A model generated the notes under the pieces. The model saw only the letters and a list, made by a program, of their open reading frames with translations. It made no database searches and had not been told where the DNA came from. Of a DNA stretch of 64,000 nt, positions 53,173-60,889 are shown one piece after another. How positions within the stretch are numbered: the stretch's first letter is position 1; the number at the start of each line of letters is the position of its first letter. Origin of the DNA: Muribaculaceae bacterium (GTDB taxonomy: Bacteria; Bacteroidota; Bacteroidia; Bacteroidales; Muribaculaceae). The position numbers and the translations under genes are program-made. The stretch is from assembly GCA_017621845.1 (NCBI GenBank), contig JAGASI010000014.1:1-64000 (forward strand), read 5' to 3'.

Positions 53173-53799
53173 TTACCAATGGCGGAACACATAGCCGTTA
53201 TCCATATAGTAGTCGTACATGAACAATTCGCGGCCATAGGCGGCATAGTCGAAGTAGTTTGCGAGATTGCCCATCGTGCGGTCGAGGTCGTAGCACTCGT
53301 CAACGATATGCCGAGCAAAGGCTTCCTCGTCCTCCCACTCGCCGCAGTAGCAGTCCTCGAAGTGGTCGAGGCTCTCGCCTCCCCATTCCACGAAAGCGTC
53401 CACGGACTCCTTGTCGTGGATTTCCGACAGCCGGATATATTCGGCGATTTTATCCCATGTTTCCTGCCCCATGCAGCTTTCGCAGTACCACTCACGGGGG
53501 AAGTTCTCGTAGTCCTGAAACATCAGCTCCGGGTCGTTTTCGTCGGCGTGGTAAGCCCGGCAGAAGTTGATGAAGTCCTCGTAGCTGTCGAAGGTGGAGA
53601 GGTCAACCCACAGGCCGGAGAGGTCGCCGCCGTTGTATTTGGCGTATGTTCCGCAGTAGAGCGACGGATTTTCGTCGCGGTAGTCGGCCTCGTGTTCGGT
53701 GATGGCCTCGCGCAGCGATTCGGGCGTGTAGCCGAGTTCTTCGAGGCGGTCGATGATAACCTGACGGAGAGGGAGGTTGGCGTTAAGAATTTCTTTCAT
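53173..53799 (-). CDS. ardA: Antirestriction protein ArdA
   Basis: The 208-residue, highly acidic protein matches the ArdA DNA-mimic family: NPSLYCGTYAKYNGGDLSGLW at the start of the fold (given in part), then EDFINFCRAYHADENDPELM and many Asp/Glu/Tyr pairs. It blocks type I restriction enzymes by imitating bent DNA, protecting incoming phage DNA. Its leader belongs to module E. It converges with abi and its RNA, forming a small anti-host/anti-phage island. Confidence 0.9.
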   Translation of the reverse strand: MKEILNANLPLRQVIIDRLEELGYTPESLREAITEHEADYRDENPSLYCGTYAKYNGGDLSGLWVDLSTFDSYEDFINFCRAYHADENDPELMFQDYENFPREWYCESCMGQETWDKIAEYIRLSEIHDKESVDAFVEWGGESLDHFEDCYCGEWEDEEAFARHIVDECYDLDRTMGNLANYFDYAAYGRELFMYDYYMDNGYVFRHW

Positions 53800-54587
53800 G
53801 TCTGTATGAATTGAGGGTTTGAATGAATGATTTCGTGTAAAAGCTCTTTCTTTTACGCTGCCCTCAAAGTTGCTCCCGGCGGTGTTTCAAGACAAGGCTC
53901 TGAAAGAAAATACGCTCTGCAAGAGGAAGATTTTCAGGAAGATGCAGTTTAGCCTTGTCGCGCCGCAGGGAGCTATTAACTTTGCGGAGTAAAAGGAAGG
54001 GCGCGAAATCAATCATGCCCTCGGTTCACAATGAAAGAAAATCAGCCAGCCGGGAGTGTCGGGTAATCGACAGCCGCGACATATACAACGTACAGCCCGA
54101 ACCCACCGGGGCATCAACGACACTGCCAACGTCCATAAAGACACCCACACATACGCCATATGGCGGCAACGGAGGCGTTGAAATCTCCACCTGTTATTAC
54201 GGCAACACATCAACTCCACGAGGCTTGCCCTGCCGACAACGATTCATGTTCCATACGGAGAGAACTTACCACAGCCAAACAGCGAAAGCCAAATGGAAAT
54301 GGGAACAATGCCATATATAAAAAGGAAAGTCCGCCACAAGGCAGACCGTCCGAATAATAATGAGTGGGAGAAGCGTGAGCCTGACGTCCACGGCTGCAAC
54401 TGCGGCGCACCAATGCGAGGAAGCCTGGCATATCGTCGCAAGCTACGGCCACGCAGGGCAATGAGTGTCTTCGGATATGCCGCCAATGACCGCATTATCC
54501 TATCAACGGCTACATCAGGATAACAGCCATGTGTTCAAGTCCTGAAAACGCAAGCCTCCCTCGATGGGTCGGCGAAAGGCAGCCCAT
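53800..54587. promoter_or_regulatory. Intergenic module E with non-coding tail
   Basis: Leftward leader for ardA: CTGCAA (53917), TTTTAC (53851-53856) and hairpin GTAAAAG/CTTTTAC (53837-53856). Rightward promoter: TTG (53955-53957), 19 bases, TAACTTTG (53977-53984), then the block ATGCCCTCGGTTCACAATG (54015-54033) shared with module A. An open frame of 101 codons from 54015 has no recognisable features. The rest is gene-free. Confidence 0.5.
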
Positions 54588-55019
54588 TCAGAACACGCAT
54601 GGCAAAAGCGAGCGTTGCCCCACCGCCTTAACCTCAATCTCCCACACGGCAGGGTCGCCACCGGGAAGCCCTGTCTTCCTTGTGAGCGACACTTTGGGAA
54701 ATGGCGGCTCGGCTGCGCCGATCAGCCAAGACCTGCCGCTTACGTCGGTAATGACAAACCCCATCTGAACATCTATACGCAGAAATTTCGATGTGCGGAA
54801 TTTCAAAGTCGCCGTTTCCACGGGCGCGCCGTGGCTGCACTCGCTGACCGCCTCGGCGGTAGCGTTTGCAAACGGCACTTCCTCCACATCGGTATGGGCG
54901 GCCACGGTAAGCCCGGCCATAGCCATTTCACGCAGGTTGGGCTGTAATTTCTCGCAGTCGACAACCCCGACAAACCGTATGCCGGGAAGCGACAATTTAG
55001 GTACGAGCGGCGATTTCAT
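54588..55019 (-). CDS. Phage protein of unknown function
   Basis: The 143-residue protein has alternating beta-like segments (VDCEKLQPNLREMAMAGLTV, FLRIDVQMGFVITDVSG) and no recognised domain. Its start overlaps the stop of the zinc-finger gene (four bases), so the two are coupled. Confidence 0.55.
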   Translation of the reverse strand: MKSPLVPKLSLPGIRFVGVVDCEKLQPNLREMAMAGLTVAAHTDVEEVPFANATAEAVSECSHGAPVETATLKFRTSKFLRIDVQMGFVITDVSGRSWLIGAAEPPFPKVSLTRKTGLPGGDPAVWEIEVKAVGQRSLLPCVF

Positions 55020-55288
55020 ACCTTAATCGTCTGTGTAATCTTCAACTCGCCGGAATAGCCACGGGCTTTAAGCTCGTCGATAAGCTGCCGGGGCGTGAAG
55101 TTGGCGAGGTCGGGATTGGTGAACACTCTCTTTAATTTCTTTCGTGAGTGGTGGTATTCGCGTTTCGCGGCGTTCACACACTCCTTGCATCGGTAACTAA
55201 GGCCGTCGGGAGCCGATGCCATTCTCCCGAAGCTCTCCAGCGGTAACTCGCGGTTACAGCCGGAGCAGATTTTGGTCGTTTCAGACAT
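55016..55288 (-). CDS. Small zinc-finger phage protein
   Basis: The 90-residue protein has CSGCNRELPLESFGR, then YRCKECVNAAKREYHHSRKK. Two CxxC pairs probably bind zinc, with a basic helix after. This finger is frequent in phage proteins, often at the front of HNH nucleases, but no HNH core follows here. A C-terminal part (LANFTPRQLIDELKARGY) looks like a small separate helix pair. Confidence 0.7.
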   Translation of the reverse strand: MSETTKICSGCNRELPLESFGRMASAPDGLSYRCKECVNAAKREYHHSRKKLKRVFTNPDLANFTPRQLIDELKARGYSGELKITQTIKV

Positions 55289-55373
55289 AATTATTACAGA
55301 TATTGTTGATATAACGATTATTACCTATATTTTGCACGGTATAAAGCCGCGCTGAACTCGGTACGATTTTTAT

Positions 55374-55862
55374 TCAGTTTTCGCTGTTTTTTCCTTTGTC
55401 GCGGTGTCGCTTGACATATATTTTCTTTCTAACCCGGTCGAGGCGTTTCTTGACCGAGTTGTAGTTTGTATCATTGAACTCTATGCCGTGCATCGCCATC
55501 CATGCCTCCAGCATATAGTCAATGCGCGAGCCTTTGATGTATGTTTTCACATAATAGTCGTGCAGTTCGAGGTCGAACAGGTCGCGTAGCGTTTCGACGA
55601 GGGCGTTAATGCCCTGCGGCGATACATAGTTGAATTGGCGCGGGTCTTTGGCCGGGAAGAAAGGTATAGCCACGGCCACGCAGCCCTGTGGCGCGGGCCG
55701 GGGCACATAGTCCGACGGCGGCACGTCGAGCAGGGCTTTAAGACGTTTGGATTCCACGCTGCCGCGCACAAGGCGCACGGTGTACTGCGAGCCGCCGTGC
55801 CTGTGGCGGAACCACTGCGCCATAAATGCTTCAAGAGGGAGGTAAATAAGGAAGTCGTTCAT
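55374..55862 (-). CDS. Phage early protein, unknown
   Basis: The 162-residue protein begins MNDFLIYLPLEAFMAQWFRHRHGG. It has a mixed middle and a basic C-terminus (RVRKKIYVKRHRDKGK) that could bind nucleic acid. It lies downstream of the primase-helicase in the same direction. It is a conserved-looking Bacteroidales phage protein of unknown role. Confidence 0.55.
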   Translation of the reverse strand: MNDFLIYLPLEAFMAQWFRHRHGGSQYTVRLVRGSVESKRLKALLDVPPSDYVPRPAPQGCVAVAIPFFPAKDPRQFNYVSPQGINALVETLRDLFDLELHDYYVKTYIKGSRIDYMLEAWMAMHGIEFNDTNYNSVKKRLDRVRKKIYVKRHRDKGKNSEN

Positions 55863-56172
55863 ATCCGGGTATTTTAGGTTTATATTTTTATTGTTAATTC
55901 AATGGGAAAAGAGGTGTAACCGCCGGAACCGCGCAACCGTCCGAGAGAGGCAAAGGCAATCCCCACGAAGCCACGCATTTAAGATATTTTTCTTTCTTTT
56001 CAAAAAGAGAAAAATAAGGTAAATCGGTTGTCGGCGGTTGCAAAACCGGCAAACGGTGGCTTGCGGTGGCTGTTCGGTTGTCAAAGGTTGCAGACATTAA
56101 AGTGTTGATTTATACCGCGGTGGCGGCGGTGGCTGTGGTAACTGTCGGGTTTCAAAAGATTTGCCGAAAAAA
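55863..56172. repeat. Gene-free stretch with iteron-like direct repeats
   Basis: CGGTTGTCGGCGGTTGC (56025-56041) and CGGTTGTCAAAGGTTGC (56075-56091) agree at 14 of 17 bases. CGGTGGC occurs at 56054 and 56064 between them. An AT-rich segment with a CTTTTTGAAAAG-like palindrome lies beside them near 56000. Placement next to the primase-helicase gene makes a replication origin possible. Confidence 0.4.
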
Positions 56173-59100
56173 TCAAAAAGGAAGGCTTGATTGGCCGGAG
56201 CCGCTCGCGGGAGGCTTACTGATTTGATTTTCATGCTCTTGTTGTTCTTCCTCCGTCATGGCCGAGGTGTCGGCGGTGAGATAGAGGTGATAAAGCTGCT
56301 GCACCTGGTCGTAATCGAAAGCCAGTGCCGTATCGACATCGTAAAGCTGCCGTCCGGCGGTGCCGCCCTCTCCAAACTCCTTTACAGGCTGTCCGTACTG
56401 GTTCATCTTATAGAACTTGCGCTTGACAATGCCGAGGCATGGCGCGGAGCGTTCAAGATATTTGCGCATATCGTCTTCGGATAGTATAAGCTGTTTTGTC
56501 GAGCGCGCCTTGTCGGTCTGATAATGCTGAATAATACGGCGGTCGCGTATTATGAGTATATTCTTCGGCTCTGAAAACTCTCTTGTCGCGGAAGTGCCGT
56601 GAAGCCTCAGGCTCGACACATTGCGGTTAATGCGAAAGTCGCCCTCCTGGTATAGCCGCCCTTCCTGATAAAGCACATGAACAAAGTTCCAGAAAGAGGC
56701 CACTTCGTCGGAGCGTTCTGTGATCGAGTGCTGTTCAAGCAGCATATCGACGCAGATATCAAGAAGATTCTCGTAAGAGAAAGGCACAGGGAGGATTTTT
56801 TCAAGCGTCCTCAATGAGGCGAGCACCACAACCCAGTTCATATACATACGGTCTGATACAGTTTTGCCGCTCCTGGCGATACGGTTCACCACCTCTGTAC
56901 GGGTAAGTGCGCAGAAATGGGGGAAATCCTCCACGAAGCGGTCGCGGTGTCTTACTACTTCCATAGTAAGGTGGCACACACCGCGACGATTCAGTTCCAT
57001 AAGCTCGGCGAAGCGTTGCCGTTCCTCCAGTGTGTATGAGGTCTTGTTGACGGTTATGTGCAGAATACGAGTGAACAGGGCCGGGTCGATAGTCGGCATT
57101 TCCTGACCCGACAGGATAACGCCGCAGTTCACGTTGACACGTTCCACATCGCCGTCTTTCATCTTGCCGCGTCCTACGCCGTCCCACATTGATTTCAGCA
57201 GTTCCACCTTTCGCCACTCGATAGAGTTCTTGTATTCGTCGAAATGCACAAGGCAGTTGGCGGTCTGTTCCAAAGCCTTGTTAATGGCCGGGTATGTTTC
57301 GCCCTCGTAATTTATCGGCTTGTTCGAGCTTGTAAAGAAGCCTTTCATGGCTTTGCCAAGCTGTGATTTGCCCGATTGCGGCTTGCCGAAAATATTGAAA
57401 ATCGGGAAAAACTCGAACTGTTCAAAAATGAAGTCGCGGAAAAGCGTGGCGAAAATAAAAGCTATCGCCACCTTGCCGTTGTCGCCGAATACGTCGACAA
57501 ACAGTTTCAGATACTCGGCCATAGACACGTCGGCCTTGTGGGTATAGGTGAAAGATTTCTCGAAAGCGAAGCGCAGCCGGTTGTCGCGGTACATCACCGA
57601 GAAAGCCGGGAGATAGAAAATGCCGTAACCCCGGAGGCTCACCATTCCTATTTCATCGACGCGGATAAAACGGTCTGTATAAATGCCGTCGCCGTAAGCG
57701 AAGAAGCCCTCCGGCTGCCAGCCGAGTGTGCGGATACGTTTGGCCGATTCGCTTTTTCTGAAGATGTATTCCTCGACGCGCATAAGGTCGTCGATTTTGC
57801 CGAGCCACACATAACGCCCGGCAATGTTTATCTTCTTTCTGAACAGAGCGAGATTCACGAGGTCGTCCGGCTCCAGAGGTATAATGGCGTCGTGGCCCAG
57901 GTCGTTGACGATTTTATAAAGCCTCGTCATGGAGCCTTCGTCGGGAATATCGTACATAGGCAGCAGAATGAAGTTTGAAAGTCGTATGACCTCGCTCTGT
58001 TTGCCATAGGTGCAGTAGCAGTTGTTGGCAATAAAGAATCCGTAGCGGCTGAACAGGTCGCGCTCGTTCTCGCTCTCCGCGCCGTCCTTGCCCGATTCAT
58101 TGCGCTTGCGCATCTGCGCCGAGTTAAAGGCCAGTTTCCAGGCGGTGCGCTCCTTATATTTCTTGATAAGCTGTTCGAGGTACATAGAGGCGAGTGTCGC
58201 GTCCTCTATGGCTGCGAGCATGGCGCACAAGTCCTTGATAACCTCCGTGCGTCCTAACTGCGTCGTGGGGGCGAGAAATGCTTTCTCGGCATACCACAGC
58301 ACAAAATCCTGTTCTTCGAGCGAAGAAAGGATAGCCGGAGTGGTGCAATAGCTGTCGGGGTCGTTCTTTTCGGCTCCGTTGTCAAGCGGAATCTCGCGTA
58401 CCACAACGCGGAATCCGCGGTCTACGGCCTCGCGTCCGTTCTTCATCACGGCCTTTGTTCCCGGCGAATAAATCTCGCCCTCTTTGGGTATCTCGCTGTC
58501 GGGTATAAAACAAAGTGTGTCGGAAATACCTTTAATGGCCTCGAACTGCGTGGCAGTCCACTCCGTGCCGAGGGCGGCCACTGCATTGTCGCTGCCGACA
58601 GACTGGAGGCGCAGCACGTCGGGCGCGCCCTCAACCACATACAGGAACCCGGCCTTTCGTGCGGCTTTCCTTGCTATCTCGATGCCGAAAACGGTATTTC
58701 CTTTCTTGTAGACGCATGAGGTCGTGGAATTGAGATATTTGCAGTCCGTATTATCGTCAAGGCTTCGGGCGGTATACGCTATCACGCGCCCGAACCTGTC
58801 GCGTATGGGTATGGTGATACGGTTGGCGAACATGAAAGAGAAGTGCCCGTCCTCTTTCTTCCTGATCATGCCGGTGTCAAGAAGGGCGTCGAGGCTGACG
58901 CCTTTCTGTTTGACGAACTCGAAAAACTCTTTGGGATAAGGTGCATAACCTATCCCGTTTGCCCGGCAATATTCAAGCGTCCACCGTTTCGAGGCGTAAG
59001 CGCAGGCGCGTTTGGCCGCAGTGTTGCCAGCCACAAGCGACTGCTCGAAAAACTGCTGCACCGTTTCCAGAGCCGCGAGGTCGCCCTCACGCTGAAGGGC

Positions 59101-59424
59101 GAGCTTGCGCTGCTCGTCGGTAAGGTTGTGGGGAGCTTCCTCGACGGGTATGTTATACAGCCCGGCTATATGGCGTATAGCGTCGGGGTATGACATATTC
59201 CTGTTTTCCATAAGGAATCTCACGGCTCCGCCACCCTCGCCGCAACTGAAGCATTTGTATATGTTGCGTCGCGGGTCGACATGAAAAGATGCCGTGCGCT
59301 CGGAGTGGAAAGGGCACAGCCCTGTCCAGCCGGAGCCGCTGCGCCGCAACTGCACGAAATCTTTCACGACATCGTATATCTGCACCGCGTCGAGAACAGC
59401 GTCTATCGTTTTCTGCGCTATCAT
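56173..59424 (-). CDS. Phage primase-helicase
   Basis: I use the ATG at 59424 (1083 residues), two bases after the preceding stop. The N-terminus is a DnaG-type zinc finger (CPFHSERTASF, then KCFSCGEGG, residues about 37-66). The primase core and Toprim follow (GFLYVVEGAPDVLRLQ). The C-terminal half is an ATPase with Walker A GKPQSGKSQLGKA near residue 680 and VHFDEYKN as Walker B. Joining both activities in one polypeptide is common in temperate phages and suggests self-directed replication. Confidence 0.9.
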   Translation of the reverse strand: MIAQKTIDAVLDAVQIYDVVKDFVQLRRSGSGWTGLCPFHSERTASFHVDPRRNIYKCFSCGEGGGAVRFLMENRNMSYPDAIRHIAGLYNIPVEEAPHNLTDEQRKLALQREGDLAALETVQQFFEQSLVAGNTAAKRACAYASKRWTLEYCRANGIGYAPYPKEFFEFVKQKGVSLDALLDTGMIRKKEDGHFSFMFANRITIPIRDRFGRVIAYTARSLDDNTDCKYLNSTTSCVYKKGNTVFGIEIARKAARKAGFLYVVEGAPDVLRLQSVGSDNAVAALGTEWTATQFEAIKGISDTLCFIPDSEIPKEGEIYSPGTKAVMKNGREAVDRGFRVVVREIPLDNGAEKNDPDSYCTTPAILSSLEEQDFVLWYAEKAFLAPTTQLGRTEVIKDLCAMLAAIEDATLASMYLEQLIKKYKERTAWKLAFNSAQMRKRNESGKDGAESENERDLFSRYGFFIANNCYCTYGKQSEVIRLSNFILLPMYDIPDEGSMTRLYKIVNDLGHDAIIPLEPDDLVNLALFRKKINIAGRYVWLGKIDDLMRVEEYIFRKSESAKRIRTLGWQPEGFFAYGDGIYTDRFIRVDEIGMVSLRGYGIFYLPAFSVMYRDNRLRFAFEKSFTYTHKADVSMAEYLKLFVDVFGDNGKVAIAFIFATLFRDFIFEQFEFFPIFNIFGKPQSGKSQLGKAMKGFFTSSNKPINYEGETYPAINKALEQTANCLVHFDEYKNSIEWRKVELLKSMWDGVGRGKMKDGDVERVNVNCGVILSGQEMPTIDPALFTRILHITVNKTSYTLEERQRFAELMELNRRGVCHLTMEVVRHRDRFVEDFPHFCALTRTEVVNRIARSGKTVSDRMYMNWVVVLASLRTLEKILPVPFSYENLLDICVDMLLEQHSITERSDEVASFWNFVHVLYQEGRLYQEGDFRINRNVSSLRLHGTSATREFSEPKNILIIRDRRIIQHYQTDKARSTKQLILSEDDMRKYLERSAPCLGIVKRKFYKMNQYGQPVKEFGEGGTAGRQLYDVDTALAFDYDQVQQLYHLYLTADTSAMTEEEQQEHENQISKPPASGSGQSSLPF

Positions 59425-59426
59425 GG

Positions 59427-59633
59427 CTACACCTGTCGTTTCCAGAAGCGTAAAATTTCGCTTCCGAGATAGAACTTTACTTTGCGGTTTCCGATAGTAC
59501 GATAGCCGCATTTGATAATTCTTTGCTTATCGGTATAAAGCCGCAGAGTATCGCGGTGTATCCCAAGTAGCTCACAGGTTTGGCTTATGGAATAACGTGC
59601 AGTTGCAATAATTTGAGGTTCGGTAGCTTTCAT
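59427..59633 (-). CDS. Small helix-turn-helix protein (excisionase-like)
   Basis: The 68-residue protein has ISQTCELLGIHRDTLRLYTD, a MerR/Xis-type winged helix start, and a basic wing (RTIGNRKVKFYLGSEILRFW). Proteins of this kind act as excisionases or early regulators. It is the second gene of the leftward early operon. The promoter-proximal position and arm-type repeats near both att sites favour Xis, but this is inferred. Confidence 0.65.
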   Translation of the reverse strand: MKATEPQIIATARYSISQTCELLGIHRDTLRLYTDKQRIIKCGYRTIGNRKVKFYLGSEILRFWKRQV

Positions 59634-59647
59634 AAACGGGAACCTTA

Positions 59648-59896
59648 TTATTTAACTATTTCCGGGAATAGCACGTCGACAGTTGAGCCGAAAGCAACTG
59701 CGATGCGCTCTTTGGCTCTTTGATTAGGCGTTTGAATACCCGACAGCCATTGCCTTACGGTTGATTCTTCGCGGCAAGTGATTTCGGCTATTTTTGATAT
59801 AAAAGCCTGTGCCGGATTTGGTTTCTCCTTTTCTTCAAGGTAGAGTTCCTTTAGTGATTTTTGCTCCATATAATCTTGTTTACATTTTTCAACCAT
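59648..59896 (-). CDS. Cro-like helix-turn-helix regulator
   Basis: The 82-residue protein has an HTH in REESTVRQWLSGIQTPNQRA near residues 40-60 with a preceding helical arm. It is the first gene of the leftward early operon, divergent from the larger XRE regulator, as expected of a Cro-type antirepressor. Confidence 0.7.
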   Translation of the reverse strand: MVEKCKQDYMEQKSLKELYLEEKEKPNPAQAFISKIAEITCREESTVRQWLSGIQTPNQRAKERIAVAFGSTVDVLFPEIVK

Positions 59897-59901
59897 TGAA
59901 C

Positions 59902-59929
59902 AACAAATATATTACGCAATATATTTGTT
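59902..59929. promoter_or_regulatory. Operator O1, perfect palindrome
   Basis: Arms AACAAATATATT and AATATATTTGTT are separated by ACGC. The right arm contains the -33 box of the rightward promoter. Confidence 0.75.
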
Positions 59930-59955
59930 ATATTAGGAAATAATAGTTACCTTTG
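59924..59955 (+). promoter_or_regulatory. Rightward switch promoter (repressor)
   Basis: TTTG (59924-59927) and TACCTTTG (59948-59955) are 20 bases apart. It faces the leftward promoter, and their transcripts would overlap by roughly 35-40 bases. Confidence 0.75.
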
Positions 59956-60004
59956 CATCAAGAAATAATCTTATTGCTTGTTGTTGTGAATAATCACGAC
60001 AATG

Positions 60005-60012
60005 CAAAGGTA
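60005..60012 (-). promoter_or_regulatory. Leftward switch promoter (early operon) -7 box
   Basis: TACCTTTG on the minus strand (60012-60005). Its -33 position falls at the left edge of O2. No TTG is present there, so it may need activation. Confidence 0.65.
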
Positions 60013-60030
60013 GCTAATTTAATTGATATA

Positions 60031-60057
60031 ACGTAATATTAGCATTAAATATTGCGT
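60031..60057. promoter_or_regulatory. Operator O2, imperfect palindrome
   Basis: ACGTAATATT (60031-60040) and AATATTGCGT (60048-60057) pair with one mismatch. ATATTGCGTAAT (60049-60060) is the reverse complement of ATTACGCAATAT inside O1, so the same protein probably binds both. Confidence 0.7.
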
Positions 60058-60077
60058 AATAATTACTAAAACTTGTA

Positions 60078-60593
60078 ATGGCACGATACAGACTACTTGA
60101 ATTGAGAAAAGAAAACGGCAAAACGCAGAAAGAGCTTGCCGCAGCTCTCGGCGTAACACAGGGCTTTCTGTCAAGTGTAGAAAAGGGTCGCAATCCTTTT
60201 CCCGATGAGCGAGTTGCCGACCTCCGCAAAGCCTTCCCCGGAGTTGACATTACGAGATATGAAATTGATGAGGAAGAATATCCTCGTTATCTTGAGGCGG
60301 TAGGCAGCAACAATAAGTTTTCGGAGATTAGAATAAATGACCCCGAAGCCTTGCGGCAGATACTCGGAATACTGGAACGCATAGACCGCGACGCAGACAA
60401 GGCGAGAGGGGGCGATGATGAAGAAATACAAAGATTGCGCGATGACAACGCGCGCCTATGTTCCCGGCTTGATGAGTTACAAAAGAAATACGACGATTGC
60501 CGAGATAGGGAGATAGACCTACGAGAAGAAATATGGCGTTTGCGAGAGCTACTAACAGCCAATGGAATCTCTTACATTCAAGAAAAAAAATGA
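60078..60593 (+). CDS. XRE-family repressor with C-terminal coiled coil
   Basis: The 171-residue protein has an N-terminal HTH (KTQKELAAALGVTQGFLSSVEKG, residues about 14-36, given in part) and a long charged coiled coil at residues 105-165. It lacks an S24/LexA self-cleavage domain, so induction would need another route, such as the Cro-like protein. It lies next to attR, away from the integrase. Confidence 0.8.
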   Translation: MARYRLLELRKENGKTQKELAAALGVTQGFLSSVEKGRNPFPDERVADLRKAFPGVDITRYEIDEEEYPRYLEAVGSNNKFSEIRINDPEALRQILGILERIDRDADKARGGDDEEIQRLRDDNARLCSRLDELQKKYDDCRDREIDLREEIWRLRELLTANGISYIQEKK

Positions 60594-60635
60594 TAAAAAG
60601 GGCGCGAAAGTTATTGCCACATCAAAAAATATTAT

Positions 60636-60643
60636 TAACTTTG
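60636..60643 (+). promoter_or_regulatory. Candidate -7 box near attR
   Basis: TAACTTTG directly before the arm-type repeats. No gene follows inside the prophage. It could read through attR. Confidence 0.35.
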
Positions 60644-60656
60644 CAGCGTAAATCTT

Positions 60657-60677
60657 GCGCGCAACATACGCGCAAGC
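60657..60677 (+). repeat. Arm-type repeat pair near attR
   Basis: GCGCGCAACATACGCGCAAGC differs from the left-arm unit mainly by A/G changes (GCACGCAACATGCACGCAAAT) and keeps the 11-base spacing of the two CGCAA motifs. Confidence 0.6.
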
Positions 60678-60735
60678 AGGAACGGGCTTTAAGCAACTAA
60701 TTATTAACCAGTCGTTTGCGATTGGAGAAAGTTGT

Positions 60736-60791
60736 CTGGAAAGCGTGTATACCCCAAAAGGGTATCCCGAGTTCGAATCTCGGTCGCTCCG
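60736..60791 (+). pseudogene. attR and displaced host 3' half of tRNA-Ser
   Basis: It starts with the 17-bp core, then a variable arm (TACCC/GGGTA), T-arm CCGAG/CTCGG around TTCGAAT and acceptor strand TCGCTCC plus G. The 5' half is absent (GTTGT instead of the anticodon stem), so this copy is not functional. On excision it would rejoin the host 5' half. Confidence 0.85.
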
Positions 60792-60800
60792 CGACCTTAT

Positions 60801-60842
60801 GCGCTGAGAGTCACCACGTTTCGTGACTTTCAGCGCTTTTTT
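60801..60842 (+). terminator. Original host tRNA terminator
   Basis: GCGCTGAGAGTCAC (60801-60814) and GTGACTTTCAGCGC (60823-60836) pair with one G-T, followed by TTTTTTTAT. Confidence 0.85.
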
Positions 60843-60889
60843 TATTGCTACCACTGAGTATTAACAACTATACATTATTTATTACCATT

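Larger units (their letters stand above)
18547..60752. mobile_element. Integrated siphovirus-like prophage
   Basis: It is bounded by the 17-bp identical core inside tRNA-Ser sequence at both ends. It carries a tyrosine integrase at the left end, divergent HTH regulators and a primase-helicase at the right, and complete-looking protease, capsid, terminase, portal, tail, tape-measure and lysis genes between. No obvious frameshift breaks a core gene, so it may be inducible. Confidence 0.92.

Noticed and set aside
54015..54320. 101-codon plus frame in module E
   Set aside because: The start matches the shared ATGCCC block, but modules A, B and D break the frame at once, so the block is unlikely to be conserved as protein.
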